Of a stretch of 64,000 bases of DNA, positions 9,106 to 18,491 are shown in pieces. The position numbers were made by a program, and so were the translations under genes. Numbering within the stretch: the first letter of the stretch is position 1; every line of letters begins with the position of its first letter. The notes beneath the pieces were generated by a model. That model did not search any database and was not told the DNA's origin. It worked only from the letters and a program-made list of their open reading frames with translations. Source of the stretch: Sinisalibacter lacisalsi (GTDB lineage Bacteria > Pseudomonadota > Alphaproteobacteria > Rhodobacterales > Rhodobacteraceae); NCBI RefSeq assembly GCF_014640115.1, contig NZ_BMGI01000003.1, positions 62,001 to 126,000 on the forward strand, in the 5' to 3' direction.

Positions 9106-9897
9106 TCATTCCCCCCGGATCACCGCGGCGAACTTGTCGAAGATCACCTCGTTGGCGCCGATCAGCTCGCCGGCGGCGAGGATGTCGTCGCCCTTGTCGA
9201 TCGGTTCCACCAGCCCGCCGGCCTCGCGCAGGATGACGAGGCCCGCGGCGATGTCCCACGCGTTCAGGCGGCGCTCCCAGAAACCGTCGTAGCGGCCGGC
9301 GGCGACGTAGGCGAGATCGAGCGCGGCGGCCCCCCAGCGGCGCACCCCGGCGCAGGTGGGCAGCAGCCGGGCGAGATCCTGCAGGGTCTCGGGCAGATCG
9401 GCGCGGCCACCGAAGGGCAGGCCGGTGGCGAAGATCGACTCGATCATCCGCGCGCGGCCCGAAACCCTCAGGCGGGTTTCGTTCATGAAGGCGCCGCCGC
9501 CCTTCTCGGCAAAGAACATCTCGTCCTTCGCCGGATCGAAGACCACGCCGGCGACGATCTCGCCCTTGTGTTCGAGGGCGATCGACACCGCCCAGTGCGG
9601 GAGGCCGTGCAGGAAGTTGGTGGTGCCGTCGAGCGGGTCGACGATCCAGCGCCGGGTCGGGTCCTTGCCGTCTTCGCCGCCGCCCTCCTCGCCGAGCCAG
9701 CCGTAGTTCGGTCGTGCTGCGGTGAGCTCGTTCTTGATGATCTCCTCGGCGGCGATATCGGCCTTGGAGACGAAGTCGCCCGCGCCCTTCATCGAGACCT
9801 GCAGGTTCTCGACCTCGCGGAAATCCTTCACCAGGCTGCGGCCGGCCTTGCGCGCGGCCTTGATCATCACGTTGAGGTTGGCACTGCCTTGCTGCAT
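9106..9897 (-). CDS. suhB: Inositol monophosphatase family protein
   Basis: 263 residues from ATG 9897. Metal and substrate motifs are present: WLGEEGGG (E of motif 1), WIVDPLDGTTNFLHG (signature DPxDGTxNF near residue 85), and NAWDIAAGLVILREAGG (WD motif). These Mg-dependent phosphatases act on myo-inositol phosphates or related sugar phosphates; SuhB also acts on rRNA antitermination in E. coli. It lies downstream of metR on the same strand, separated by a palindrome cluster. The family is certain; the substrate is not. Confidence 0.88.
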   Translation of the reverse strand: MQQGSANLNVMIKAARKAGRSLVKDFREVENLQVSMKGAGDFVSKADIAAEEIIKNELTAARPNYGWLGEEGGGEDGKDPTRRWIVDPLDGTTNFLHGLPHWAVSIALEHKGEIVAGVVFDPAKDEMFFAEKGGGAFMNETRLRVSGRARMIESIFATGLPFGGRADLPETLQDLARLLPTCAGVRRWGAAALDLAYVAAGRYDGFWERRLNAWDIAAGLVILREAGGLVEPIDKGDDILAAGELIGANEVIFDKFAAVIRGE

Positions 9898-9960
9898 GGG
9901 GCGCTCCTGTCTGTTGCCGGCGCTATACGCTCGGGCGCGCGCCTTGCCAAGGCGGGGGAA

Positions 9961-10026
9961 CGGTTTCTTTGCAGAAACCGCTCCGGAATCCGTACGGATT
10001 CCGTGCCGAAATCCGTACGGATTTCG
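9961..10026. repeat. Cluster of three palindromes, two sharing a 14-base core
   Basis: P1 is CGGTTTC/GAAACCG with a six-base loop (9961-9980). P2 (9984-10003) and P3 (10007-10026) are perfect 20-base palindromes, CGGAATCCGTACGGATTCCG and CGAAATCCGTACGGATTTCG, sharing AATCCGTACGGATT with centres 23 bases apart. The cluster fills the space between the metR stop and the suhB-like gene. No T run follows on the minus strand. Confidence 0.9.
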
Positions 10027-10031
10027 CCCCC

Positions 10032-10937
10032 CTATCCCCGCTGCAGCTTCACCGGTTCGGTGCGCGCGAGGCGGATCATGTGGGCGATGTAGGGGCGGGT
10101 GGCGTCTTCTTCGCGCACGGCGGCATACATCCGCTTCGAAAGCCCGGCCCGGGTGATCCGTTTCACCACGTAGTCGGGCCGGGCGCGCACGTCGCGCAAG
10201 ACCCAGTCGGGCAGCACCGTCACGCCGCGCCCGGCCGCGACCAGCATCAGGATCACCTCGGTGAGTTCCACCGGCCGCATGCCGCGGGGTTCGACGCGCG
10301 CGGGGGTGAGCAACTGGGTGAAGATGTCGAGCTTGCCGCGTTCGACCGGGTAGTGCAGCAGGGTTTCCGCTTCGAAATCCGCCGCCTCGATGAAGGGTTT
10401 GTCGGCCAGCCGGTGACCGCGCGGGCAGACGAACATCGGCTCGTAATCGAACAGCGGCTGGAAGGTGATGCCGGGCAGCGCGACCGGGTCGGAGGAGATG
10501 ACGAAATCCACCTCCTCGCGCCTCAGCGCCTCGATCGCGTCGAAGGCGAGGCGCATGCGGATATCGACATCGACATCCGGCCAGGCCGATCGCAGCCCGT
10601 CGAGCACAGGGAAAAGCCAGTCGAAACAGGCGTGGCATTCGATGGCGATGTGCAGCCGCCCCGAGCGGCCCGCCTGCATCGAGCGGAATTCTTCCTCGAC
10701 GGCGGCGATCTCGGGCAGGATGTGTTCGGCCAGCCGCAGCAGTTTGAGCCCGGCGGGGCTGAGCTTCATCGGTTTTGAGCGGCGTTGGAACAATTCCATG
10801 CCGACCTGCTCCTCCAGCGCCTTGACCTGGTGGGAGAGCGCCGATTGGGTGATATGCAGCATGTCGGCGGCGCGCGCGAGGCCGCCCGCTTCGTGGATCG
10901 CGCGGATGGTGCGCAGGTGCCGGAATTCGAGATACAT
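10032..10937 (-). CDS. metR: LysR-family regulator, MetR-like
   Basis: 301 residues. The N-terminal winged HTH (FRHLRTIRAIHEAGGLARAA...QSALSHQVKALE) covers residues 5-65 and a LysR substrate-binding domain the rest. Sequence style (YLEFRHLRTI, IECHACFDWLFP, MLVAAGRGVTVLPDWV) and position divergent from metF identify it as MetR, the homocysteine-responsive activator of methionine genes. It probably binds the intergenic dyad (10946-10980) and controls metF and itself. Start ATG 10937. Confidence 0.88.
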   Translation of the reverse strand: MYLEFRHLRTIRAIHEAGGLARAADMLHITQSALSHQVKALEEQVGMELFQRRSKPMKLSPAGLKLLRLAEHILPEIAAVEEEFRSMQAGRSGRLHIAIECHACFDWLFPVLDGLRSAWPDVDVDIRMRLAFDAIEALRREEVDFVISSDPVALPGITFQPLFDYEPMFVCPRGHRLADKPFIEAADFEAETLLHYPVERGKLDIFTQLLTPARVEPRGMRPVELTEVILMLVAAGRGVTVLPDWVLRDVRARPDYVVKRITRAGLSKRMYAAVREEDATRPYIAHMIRLARTEPVKLQRG

Positions 10938-10945
10938 GAGCAGCC

Positions 10946-10980
10946 TTCATGATCTTTCTGAGATTTATGAATTTGTCTCA
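10946..10980. promoter_or_regulatory. Candidate MetR operator between metR and metF
   Basis: Two overlapping dyads are visible: TTCAT (10946-10950) with ATGAA (10967-10971), and TGAGA (10959-10963) with TCTCA (10976-10980). LysR regulators bind such interrupted T-N11-A dyads, and the site lies in the 92 bases between the divergent genes. The match to the E. coli MetR consensus is only partial. Confidence 0.5.
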
Positions 10981-11029
10981 CAAGCCCGCGCCGGATACAA
11001 GGCCAGCAACCCAAGATGTGGAGCCCGCC

Positions 11030-11896
11030 ATGCCGACCCCGCGTATCTCGTTCGAATTCTTCCCGCCCAAGAACATCTCGGGCGCCTTTCGCCTGTCCGA
11101 CACCGTGCGCGACCTGGCGCCGCTCGATCCGAGCTTCGTCTCGGTCACCTATGGCGCCGGCGGCACCACCCGGGCACTCACCCACGACGCGGTGACGACG
11201 ATTCACAACCGCTACGGCCTCAACGTCGCCGCGCACCTGACCTGTGTTGATGCCAGCCGCGCCGAGACGCTGGAGATCGCGCAAGCCTATGCCGAGGCGG
11301 GAATCACCGAGATCGTGGCCCTGCGCGGCGACCCGCCGAAGGGGCAGGGCGGCTTCACGCCGCACCCGGAGGGCTTTGCCAATTCGGTCGAATTGATCGA
11401 GGCGCTGGCCGAAACCGGCAAGTTCAACATCCGCGTGGGCGCCTATCCCGATCCGCATCCGGAAGCCGCGAACGACAGCGCCGACGTGGACTGGCTAAAG
11501 CGCAAGATCGACGCGGGCGCCTCTTCCGCGATTACCCAGTTCTTCTTCGAGGCCGAAACCTTCTTCCGCTTCCGCGACAAGTGCGAAAAGGCGGGCATCG
11601 ACGCCCCGATCATCCCCGGCGTCCTGCCGATCGAGAGCTGGGGCGGGGTGAAGAAGTTCGCCACGAGCTGCGGCGCGCAGGTGCCCGGCTGGCTCGACGA
11701 TGCCTTCGAGAAGGCGGTGCGCGACGGGCGCGAGGACTTGCTCTCGGTCGCGGTGGCGGCCGAATTGTGCTCCGACCTGATCGACGGCGGCGTGGAAGAC
11801 CTGCATTTCTACACCCTCAACAAGCCCCACCTCACCCGCGACATCGCCCACGCGCTGGGCGTGGTGCCGCGCGTCGCGCTGCAAAAGGTCGCCTGA
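11030..11896 (+). CDS. metF: 5,10-methylenetetrahydrofolate reductase
   Basis: 288 residues from ATG 11030, which gives the standard N-terminus PRISFEFFPPK; the longer frame from 10949 would cover the metR operator. It is a TIM-barrel flavoenzyme with conserved VSVTYGAGG, HLTC and ALRGDPP motifs. It reduces methylene-THF to methyl-THF, the methyl donor for methionine synthase. No metH is adjacent. MetR-dependent regulation is expected from the divergent arrangement. Confidence 0.95.
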   Translation: MPTPRISFEFFPPKNISGAFRLSDTVRDLAPLDPSFVSVTYGAGGTTRALTHDAVTTIHNRYGLNVAAHLTCVDASRAETLEIAQAYAEAGITEIVALRGDPPKGQGGFTPHPEGFANSVELIEALAETGKFNIRVGAYPDPHPEAANDSADVDWLKRKIDAGASSAITQFFFEAETFFRFRDKCEKAGIDAPIIPGVLPIESWGGVKKFATSCGAQVPGWLDDAFEKAVRDGREDLLSVAVAAELCSDLIDGGVEDLHFYTLNKPHLTRDIAHALGVVPRVALQKVA

Positions 11897-12148
11897 GGCG
11901 AGGGCCGGCCCCACTGGGCGATGCCGGGCCGCAACCCGGCAGGGCGAAGAGCGACGCGGCCACGACCCGCCGCGTGCCGAGGTTTTCCCGACGGGATCGG
12001 GGACACAGGCGCCAGCCGGGACAGCGTGCGTGACACCGCCACCGTTTCCCTTGCCATCCTCGCGCCGCGTCCGGCTCCCCGGCGGCGCCTGATCAACCAG
12101 AAGTTAACCTCTGCCGTGCGACGGATGAGGCCGGTTGGTCTTTGTGGC

Positions 12149-12174
12149 CTTGAAGCCCCCGGTACGCACCATTA
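12149..12174 (+). promoter_or_regulatory. Heat-shock (sigma-32 type) promoter of clpP-clpX
   Basis: CTTGAAG (12149-12155), an 11-base spacer and CACCATTA (12167-12174) resemble the RpoH pattern CTTGAAA-N11-16-CCCATNT. The same bases can be read as a sigma-70 promoter, TTGAAG-N17-TAGGAT. It sits about 60 bases upstream of clpP in an otherwise gene-free 336-base gap. clpPX is a classic RpoH target, so the assignment is plausible. Confidence 0.55.
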
Positions 12175-12232
12175 GGATTCAACCAAGCCCGGGGAGGATG
12201 GCCCGGTTGACCGAGAGCAAAGGCAAGCAAGC

Positions 12233-12859
12233 ATGCACGATCCCCTAGAGACCTACATGAACACCCTCGTGCCGATGGTGGTGGAGCAAACGAGCCGCGG
12301 CGAGCGGGCCTACGATATCTTCTCGCGCCTGCTCAAGGAGCGCATCATCTTTCTCAACGGCCCGGTGCACGATGGCATGTCGAGCCTGATCTGCGCGCAG
12401 CTTCTTTTCCTCGAGGCCGAGAACCCCTCGAAAGAGATCGCGATGTATATCAACTCGCCCGGCGGGGTGGTCACCTCGGGCCTGTCGATCTACGACACGA
12501 TGCAATACATCCGGCCGAAGGTGTCGACGCTGGTGATCGGCCAGGCGGCCTCGATGGGCTCGCTCCTGCTCACCGCCGGCGAGAAGGGCATGCGCTTCTC
12601 GCTGCCCAACAGCCGGATCATGGTGCACCAGCCTTCCGGCGGCTACCAGGGCCAGGCGACCGACATCATGATCCACGCCCAGGAAACCCAGAAGCTCAAG
12701 GACCGGCTGAACGCGATCTACGTCAAGCACACCGGCAACAAGCTCAAGGATGTCGAAGCGGCGCTCGAGCGTGACAAGTTCATGGATCCCGAACAGGCCA
12801 AGGACTGGGGCCTGATCGACGAGATCCTCGAGGCGCGTCCGAAGCCGGAAGAAAGCTGA
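12233..12859 (+). CDS. clpP: ATP-dependent Clp protease proteolytic subunit
   Basis: 208 residues, full ClpP length. The catalytic Ser is in [10 protein letters not shown] (near residue 101), the His in MVHQPSGG (near 126) and the Asp in the C-terminal third. It forms the 14-mer proteolytic chamber served by ClpX, encoded next, and ClpA, encoded at 3290-5620. The start gives [19 protein letters not shown], the short propeptide-like N-terminus usual in Alphaproteobacteria. Confidence 0.97.
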   Translation: MHDPLETYMNTLVPMVVEQTSRGERAYDIFSRLLKERIIFLNGPVHDGMSSLICAQLLFLEAENPSKEIAMYINSPGGVVTSGLSIYDTMQYIRPKVSTLVIGQAASMGSLLLTAGEKGMRFSLPNSRIMVHQPSGGYQGQATDIMIHAQETQKLKDRLNAIYVKHTGNKLKDVEAALERDKFMDPEQAKDWGLIDEILEARPKPEES

Positions 12860-12863
12860 CCTG

Positions 12864-12888
12864 TTGCCCCCCGGTCATAGGGGGGCAA
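12864..12888 (+). terminator. Perfect 9-bp hairpin between clpP and clpX
   Basis: TTGCCCCCC (12864-12872), seven-base loop, GGGGGGCAA (12880-12888), starting five bases after the clpP stop. Only TT follows, so termination would be partial. It may allow clpP to be expressed above clpX or protect the clpP 3' end. Confidence 0.55.
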
Positions 12889-12993
12889 TTTGACATTGTG
12901 CGGCTGTACCCCCTGTCCTAAGGTCCGGGGCGGGGCAAAATGGTCCATCGGGGCCGATCACGAACGGGGCATTGGCCTCAGGGAAGCGACGAG

Positions 12994-14265
12994 ATGGCGA
13001 ACAACTCCTCAGGTGGAGACAGCAAGAACACCCTCTATTGCTCGTTCTGCGGCAAGAGCCAGCACGAGGTGCGAAAGCTGATCGCGGGGCCGACGGTGTT
13101 CATCTGCGACGAATGCGTCGAGCTGTGCATGGACATCATCCGCGAGGAAACCAAGGGCTCCGGCCTCAAGTCGACCGACGGCGTCCCGGCGCCGCAGGAA
13201 ATCTGCGACGTGCTCGATGATTACGTGATCGGCCAGGCCCGCGCCAAGCGGGTGCTGTCGGTCGCAGTGCACAACCATTACAAGCGGCTCAATCACGCCG
13301 CCACCAGTGCCGACGAGATCGAGCTTTCGAAGTCCAACATCCTGCTCATCGGCCCCACCGGCTCGGGCAAGACGCTGCTGGCCCAAACGCTCGCGCGCAT
13401 TCTCGACGTGCCCTTCACCATGGCCGATGCCACCACGCTGACCGAGGCGGGCTATGTCGGGGAAGATGTGGAAAACATCATCCTCAAGCTGCTTCAGGCC
13501 AGCGAATACAACGTCGAGCGCGCCCAGCGCGGCATCGTCTACATCGACGAGGTCGACAAGATCACCCGCAAGTCGGACAACCCCTCGATCACCCGCGACG
13601 TGTCGGGCGAGGGCGTGCAGCAGGCGCTGCTCAAGATCATGGAGGGCACCGTGGCCTCCGTGCCGCCGCAGGGCGGCAGAAAGCATCCGCAGCAGGAATT
13701 TCTGCAGGTGGACACCACCAACATTCTCTTCGTTTGCGGCGGCGCCTTCGCCGGGCTCGACAAGATCATCTCGCAACGCGGCAAGGGCTCGGCGATCGGG
13801 TTCGGCGCCGAGGTCAAGGATGAAGACAAGCGCGGCGTCGGCGAGGTGTTCCAGGATCTCGAACCGGAAGATCTTCTGAAATTCGGCCTGATCCCCGAAT
13901 TCGTCGGCCGCCTGCCGGTGATCGCAACGCTGGAAGACCTCGATGAAGAGGCGCTGGTGACGATCCTGACCCGGCCCAAGAACGCGCTGGTGAAGCAATA
14001 CCAGCGCCTGTTCGAGCTGGAAAACGCGCGGCTCACCTTTACCGACGATGCGCTGATCGCCATCGCCAAGCGCGCGATTGCCCGCAAGACGGGTGCCCGC
14101 GGCCTGCGCTCGATCATGGAAGACATCCTGCTCGACACCATGTTCGAACTGCCTTCGATGGAAAATGTCGACGAGGTCGTGGTGAACGAGGAGGCGGCAA
14201 CCTCCGCCGCCAAGCCGCTGATGATCTACGCCGACGCCAAGGAAGGCAAGACGACGGCAAGCTGA
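12994..14265 (+). CDS. clpX: ATP-dependent Clp protease ATP-binding subunit ClpX
   Basis: 423 residues from ATG 12994, matching the family length. The N-terminal C4 zinc-binding domain (CSFC and CDEC, residues 13-40) binds adaptors and substrates. AAA+ motifs follow: Walker A GPTGSGKT, Walker B VYIDEVDK, the [19 protein letters not shown] pore region, the RKHP loop and the ClpP-docking IGFG loop (SAIGFGAEV). It recognises tagged proteins, such as ssrA-tagged ones, and unfolds them into ClpP. Confidence 0.97.
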   Translation: MANNSSGGDSKNTLYCSFCGKSQHEVRKLIAGPTVFICDECVELCMDIIREETKGSGLKSTDGVPAPQEICDVLDDYVIGQARAKRVLSVAVHNHYKRLNHAATSADEIELSKSNILLIGPTGSGKTLLAQTLARILDVPFTMADATTLTEAGYVGEDVENIILKLLQASEYNVERAQRGIVYIDEVDKITRKSDNPSITRDVSGEGVQQALLKIMEGTVASVPPQGGRKHPQQEFLQVDTTNILFVCGGAFAGLDKIISQRGKGSAIGFGAEVKDEDKRGVGEVFQDLEPEDLLKFGLIPEFVGRLPVIATLEDLDEEALVTILTRPKNALVKQYQRLFELENARLTFTDDALIAIAKRAIARKTGARGLRSIMEDILLDTMFELPSMENVDEVVVNEEAATSAAKPLMIYADAKEGKTTAS

Positions 14266-14287
14266 GGCCCGGCCCGATCACCCTGCG

Positions 14288-14312
14288 CACCCACCGCGAT
14301 ATTGCGGGGGTG
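14288..14312 (+). terminator. GC-rich hairpin after clpX
   Basis: CACCCACCGC (14288-14297) pairs with GCGGGGGTG (14304-14312), with one bulged base and a GATATT loop, 22 bases after the clpX stop. No T tract follows, so it is only a possible terminator. The rest of the gap to pstS (about 250 bases) shows no gene; its last 100 bases are AT-rich and hold the Pho box. Confidence 0.4.
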
Positions 14313-14569
14313 CGGCCCTCCGAATCCCTGTCATCGCCCCCGCCGGATGAGCCGTCCGCAGCGGTCCGACCTGTCTCCGTGCCGGTCAAACGCCTTCCGG
14401 CCCCCGATGGGCGGGGCCTGAACCCGCGCGATCGGCCTGCCCGACGCGGCGCGTTCGGCGTGCTCCCGGTTGCGTCAATGCCGATCCGCGCGTCGGAGCG
14501 AGGGCGAGACCTGTGCGGGATCCCGCCGAGGCGCCGCGGGCAACGAACGGACTTTGCCAACGGTGGCGT

Positions 14570-14591
14570 TTGTCATATAACTGTCATAAAA
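14570..14591 (+). promoter_or_regulatory. Pho box upstream of pstS
   Basis: Two adjacent 11-base direct repeats, TTGTCATATAA (14570-14580) and CTGTCATAAAA (14581-14591), match the PhoB-binding consensus CTGTCATA(A/T)A(T/A)CTGTCAT. A weaker third unit may follow at 14592-14602. It lies 84 bases before the pstS ATG. PhoB, encoded by the last gene of this operon, should bind here when phosphate is scarce. Confidence 0.85.
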
Positions 14592-14674
14592 CTTTTGCAT
14601 ATAGATTACAGAATCTCTTTACGCGTCACGACGAGGCCGAAAGAGCCGGCCTGCATCGAAACCTAGGAGTGACC

Positions 14675-15712
14675 ATGTCTTTCACCAAGCTTTCCACCTC
14701 GGCCCTTGCCATCCTCGCGATCTCCGCGACGGCCGCAGCGGCCCGTGACGAAATCCGTCGCGTTGGCTCGTCGACGGTGTTCCCCTACACCCAGGCCGTC
14801 GCCGAGCAATTCGCCAACAAAACCTCCTTCCCCTCGCCGATCGTCGAATCGACCGGCACCGGCGGCGGCATGCAGATTTTCTGCGGCGGCATCGGCGAAG
14901 ACTTCGCCGACATCACCGGCGCCTCGCGCGCGATGAAAGCCTCGGAATACGAACTGTGCGTTTCCAACGGCGTCACCGACATCACCGAAGCCCAGATCGG
15001 CTCCGATGGCCTGTCGATGGCAATCTCGCGTGACAACGATTTCGACTGGGATCTTTCGCTGGCCGAGATCTACCTCGCGCTTGGCGCCCAGGTTCCGGTT
15101 GACGGCGAGTGGGCCGACAACCCCTACACCAGCTGGGCGCAGATCGACGCCCGCCTGCCCGACGTTGCCATCGAGGTGCTTGGCCCGCCGCCGACCTCGG
15201 GCACCCGCGACGCCTTCGTGGAACTCGCGATGAACGTCGGTTGTGAAGAGCTCGACTTCGTCAAGGACGGCGGCTTCGACGGTGACTGGGTTGAAGAGAA
15301 CTGCTCGCGCATGCGCACCGACGGGCCCTTCATCGAAGCCGGCGAAAACGACAACCTGATCGTTCAGCGCCTGCAGTCGGACCCGAACGCGATGGGCATC
15401 TTCGGCTATTCCTTCGTGTTCGAGAACCTCGACACGCTGAAGGCGGTCAAGATCGACGGCGTCGAGCCGGAAATGGACACCATCGCCGATGGCTCCTACC
15501 CGGTGTCGCGTCCGCTGTTCTTCTACATCAAGAACGCCCACCGCGGCGTGATCCCGGGCTTCGAGGAGTTCCTCGAAGAGTACATGTCCGAGGACGCGCT
15601 GGCCCCCGGCGGCTACCTCTCCGAGCGCGGTCTGGTTGCGCTGAGCGATGAGCGCCGCGACGAACTGCGCGAGCGTGTGGCGAACTCCGTCAACATGCCC
15701 GCCAAACAGTAA
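14675..15712 (+). CDS. pstS: Phosphate ABC transporter substrate-binding protein
   Basis: 345 residues. The N-terminus MSFTKLSTSALAILAISATAAAA is a signal peptide. RRVGSSTVFPYTQAVAEQF and ESTGTGGGMQIFC are the phosphate-binding PstS-like motifs, and GTRDAFVEL matches the conserved hinge ligand region. It captures phosphate in the periplasm for PstCAB. An AGGAG ribosome site precedes ATG 14675, so the longer open frame from 14513 is not coding. First gene of pstSCAB-phoU-phoB under the Pho box. Confidence 0.93.
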   Translation: MSFTKLSTSALAILAISATAAAARDEIRRVGSSTVFPYTQAVAEQFANKTSFPSPIVESTGTGGGMQIFCGGIGEDFADITGASRAMKASEYELCVSNGVTDITEAQIGSDGLSMAISRDNDFDWDLSLAEIYLALGAQVPVDGEWADNPYTSWAQIDARLPDVAIEVLGPPPTSGTRDAFVELAMNVGCEELDFVKDGGFDGDWVEENCSRMRTDGPFIEAGENDNLIVQRLQSDPNAMGIFGYSFVFENLDTLKAVKIDGVEPEMDTIADGSYPVSRPLFFYIKNAHRGVIPGFEEFLEEYMSEDALAPGGYLSERGLVALSDERRDELRERVANSVNMPAKQ

Positions 15713-15729
15713 GGCAGACCTGCCTTTCC

Positions 15730-15755
15730 GACCGCCCGGCACCAGCCGGGCGGTC
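15730..15755 (+). other. Strong hairpin between pstS and pstC
   Basis: An 11-base perfect stem, GACCGCCCGGC (15730-15740) and GCCGGGCGGTC (15745-15755), with an ACCA loop and only ATCCTT after it. This placement is typical of a leaky terminator or 3' stabilising structure that lets the binding protein be made in excess of the permeases. Confidence 0.6.
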
Positions 15756-15781
15756 ATCCTTGTCTCTGTAGGTCGATCCAC

Positions 15782-17158
15782 ATGACACTTGCGCCCTTCG
15801 TGATCCTGCTGCTTGCGGCCATCGTCGGCTACGCGATCAACGTCAAGTCAGCCCGGGCGATCCGCCAGGGCGGCACGCGCCTTCACTCTTTGTCAAGTTT
15901 CCACGGGCTGTATTCGCTGCTGCTCGTGATCGTGCCGGTCCTGACGCTCGTGCTGCTGTGGCTGGCCGTGGAGGGTGCGGTGATCAACCGGATCCTGATG
16001 GCCTCGCTGCCCCCGGGGGTGCTCGAGGAGCTGGGATCGGGGCAGGTGCAACTGATCGGCGCCGAGATCCGCTCGATCGCCGGCGGCCGGATCTTCGGCA
16101 CGCCCGAGGAGTGGAAGCTGGAGGCCGCCGACCGCTTGATCAACTACCGCGAGAACGCCGCCTGGCTGCTCGTGGCCGTGGTCTCGGTTCTGTCGCTTGC
16201 CATCGTCGTTTTCGCCCGCAGCCGGGTTGCGGCCGAGTTTCGCGCCCGCCAGCGGGTCGAACGGATCGTCTCCGGCCTGATGATCTTCTGCGCGGTGGTG
16301 GCGATCTTCACCACCGTCGGCATCGTCTCGGCGCTGACCTTCGAGACCATCAAATTCTTCCAGATGGTCCCGATCACCGAATTCCTGTTCGGCACCAGCT
16401 GGGAGCCGCAGATCCCGATCCGCGAAGACCAGATCGCGGCCGAGGGCGCATTCGGCGCCGTGCCGGTGTTTCTCGGCACCATCGTCATCGCCACCGTCGC
16501 GCTGTTCATCGCCGTGCCGGTGGGGTTGATGACCGCGATCTACCTCAACGAATTCGCCTCGCGCCAGTTCCGCGCATCGGTCAAGCCGGTGCTGGAGATC
16601 CTCGCCGGCGTGCCCACCGTCGTCTACGGCTTCTTCGCGATCCTCACCGTGGCCCCGGCGATCCGCCAATTCGGGCAGAGCCTGGGGCTGGAGGTCGCCT
16701 CCAACACCGCGCTCGCCGCTGGCGGGGTCATGGGGATCATGCTGATCCCGTTCATTTCCTCCTTTGCCGAAGACGCGCTTTCGGCAGTGCCGCGCTCCTT
16801 GCGCGACGGGGCGCTGGCCCTGGGCGCGACCCGGGCCGAGATGATGCTGAACGTACTCTTCCCGGCGGCCATCCCCGGCATCGTCGGCGGCATCCTGCTG
16901 GCCGTCAGCCGCGCCATCGGCGAAACCATGATCGTGGTCATGGCCGCCGGCCTGATCGCCCGGATGACGATCAACCCGCTCGACAGCGTGACCGCCGTCA
17001 CCGTGCAGATCGTCACCCTGCTGATCGGCGATACCGCGTTCGACAACCCGAAGACGCTCGCCGCCTTCGCGCTGGGGATGATGCTGTTCCTGGTGACGCT
17101 GGTGATCAACGTGTTCGCCTTGCGGATCGTCCGCAAATACCGTGAAATCTACGACTAG
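15782..17158 (+). CDS. pstC: Phosphate ABC transporter permease PstC
   Basis: 458 residues, about 140 longer than E. coli PstC. The extra N-terminal part (residues 1-160) has two or three transmembrane segments and resembles the DUF3708 extension of alphaproteobacterial PstC. The C-terminal half is the BPD permease domain, with LEILAGVPTVVYGFF and the EAA-like loop ALALGATRAEMMLNVLFPAAIPG that contacts PstB. Inner-membrane channel half for phosphate. Confidence 0.92.
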   Translation: MTLAPFVILLLAAIVGYAINVKSARAIRQGGTRLHSLSSFHGLYSLLLVIVPVLTLVLLWLAVEGAVINRILMASLPPGVLEELGSGQVQLIGAEIRSIAGGRIFGTPEEWKLEAADRLINYRENAAWLLVAVVSVLSLAIVVFARSRVAAEFRARQRVERIVSGLMIFCAVVAIFTTVGIVSALTFETIKFFQMVPITEFLFGTSWEPQIPIREDQIAAEGAFGAVPVFLGTIVIATVALFIAVPVGLMTAIYLNEFASRQFRASVKPVLEILAGVPTVVYGFFAILTVAPAIRQFGQSLGLEVASNTALAAGGVMGIMLIPFISSFAEDALSAVPRSLRDGALALGATRAEMMLNVLFPAAIPGIVGGILLAVSRAIGETMIVVMAAGLIARMTINPLDSVTAVTVQIVTLLIGDTAFDNPKTLAAFALGMMLFLVTLVINVFALRIVRKYREIYD

Positions 17159-17170
17159 GGCTCGCCAGAC

Positions 17171-18475
17171 ATGACCGATATCACGCCAGACAACGTCAAC
17201 GCGGGCCAGACGAACTCCACGGCCGAGGCCGTGCGGCGGAGCCTTTCGCGGCGCAATCGCAAACAGGTCATCCTGCAGGGGCTCGGGATCGCCGCGATCG
17301 TCTTCGCGTTGTCGATGCTGCTGATCCTCGTGGGCACGCTCGTGAGCACCGGCTTCCAGGCCTTCACCCAGACCCACGTCGAAATCGAGGTCTTCGTCGA
17401 TCCCCAGGAGATCAAGTCGGAAAACCTCCCGCGGGGCGGTTTCAACAACGTTCTGGCGACTTCGATGGGGCAATACTTCCCCGATGTCGACCTGTCCGAT
17501 CGCGCAGCGAGCCGCGAGATCACCTCGATCCTGTCGAATGGCGCGCAGTTCAAGTTGCGCGACATGGTGGTCGCCGATCCCGATTTGATCGGGCAGACCA
17601 TAAAGCTCAAGGTGCCCACCTCGGACCCTTACGACCAGCTCAACAAGGGCCTGATCAAGCGCGACACGGCAGAACAGAACCGCCGGGTCGACGATGCCGC
17701 GATTGAAAAGTTCGACCGGCTGGACGAGCTCGGGCTGGTGTCGAAGCCGCTCAACACCGCTTTGATCACCAACGCGGACTCGCGCTTCCCCGAGCTTGCC
17801 GGCTTGAAGGGGGCGCTGATCGGCTCGTTCTGGGCGCTGCTCACCTGTTTCGTGATCTCTTTCCCGCTCGGGATCGGCGCCGCGATCTACCTCGAGGAAT
17901 TCGCGCCGAAGAACAGGATCAGCGATTTCATCGAGATCAACATCAACAATCTCGCGGCGGTGCCCTCGGTGGTGTTCGGCCTGCTGGCGCTGGCGGTGTT
18001 CATCGGCTGGTTCGGCCTGCCGCGCTCGGCCCCGCTCGTCGGCGGCATGACGCTGGCCCTGATGACCCTGCCGACGATCATCATCGCCACCCGCGCGGCG
18101 CTGAAGGCGGTGCCGCCCTCGATCCGCGAAGCGGCGCTCGGGGTGGGGGCCTCGAAACACCAGGTGGTGTTCCAGCACGTGCTGCCGCTGGCGATGCCGG
18201 GCATCCTGACCGGCACGATCATCGGCCTGGCCCAGGCGCTCGGCGAAACCGCGCCGCTGCTGCTGATCGGCATGAACGCCTTCATCACCTCGGCGCCGAC
18301 GAGCCCCTTCGACAGCGCCACAGCGCTGCCCACCCAGATTTTCATCTGGGCCGACAGCCCCGAACGCGGCTTCGTATCGCGCACCTCGGCTGCCATTCTC
18401 GTGCTGCTCGGCTTCCTGATCACGATGAACGCCATCGCGATCTACCTGCGCCAGCGCCTTCACAAACAATGGTAA
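17171..18475 (+). CDS. pstA: Phosphate ABC transporter permease PstA
   Basis: 434 residues against about 296 in E. coli. The N-terminal 200 residues, with one TM near 35-60 and a periplasmic region, fit the DUF3333 extension common in Rhodobacterales. The permease domain follows, with [15 protein letters not shown] and the EAA loop [26 protein letters not shown]. It pairs with PstC. Gap to pstC is 12 bases and to pstB 16 bases, so one operon. Confidence 0.92.
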   Translation: MTDITPDNVNAGQTNSTAEAVRRSLSRRNRKQVILQGLGIAAIVFALSMLLILVGTLVSTGFQAFTQTHVEIEVFVDPQEIKSENLPRGGFNNVLATSMGQYFPDVDLSDRAASREITSILSNGAQFKLRDMVVADPDLIGQTIKLKVPTSDPYDQLNKGLIKRDTAEQNRRVDDAAIEKFDRLDELGLVSKPLNTALITNADSRFPELAGLKGALIGSFWALLTCFVISFPLGIGAAIYLEEFAPKNRISDFIEININNLAAVPSVVFGLLALAVFIGWFGLPRSAPLVGGMTLALMTLPTIIIATRAALKAVPPSIREAALGVGASKHQVVFQHVLPLAMPGILTGTIIGLAQALGETAPLLLIGMNAFITSAPTSPFDSATALPTQIFIWADSPERGFVSRTSAAILVLLGFLITMNAIAIYLRQRLHKQW

Positions 18476-18491
18476 GAGGCAGGGCAAACCC

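Noticed and set aside
10007-10032. Palindrome P3 as a rho-independent terminator of metR
   Set aside because: Position fits, but no T tract follows on the minus strand and the symmetry is perfect with no loop, which suits a protein-binding site or REP unit better.
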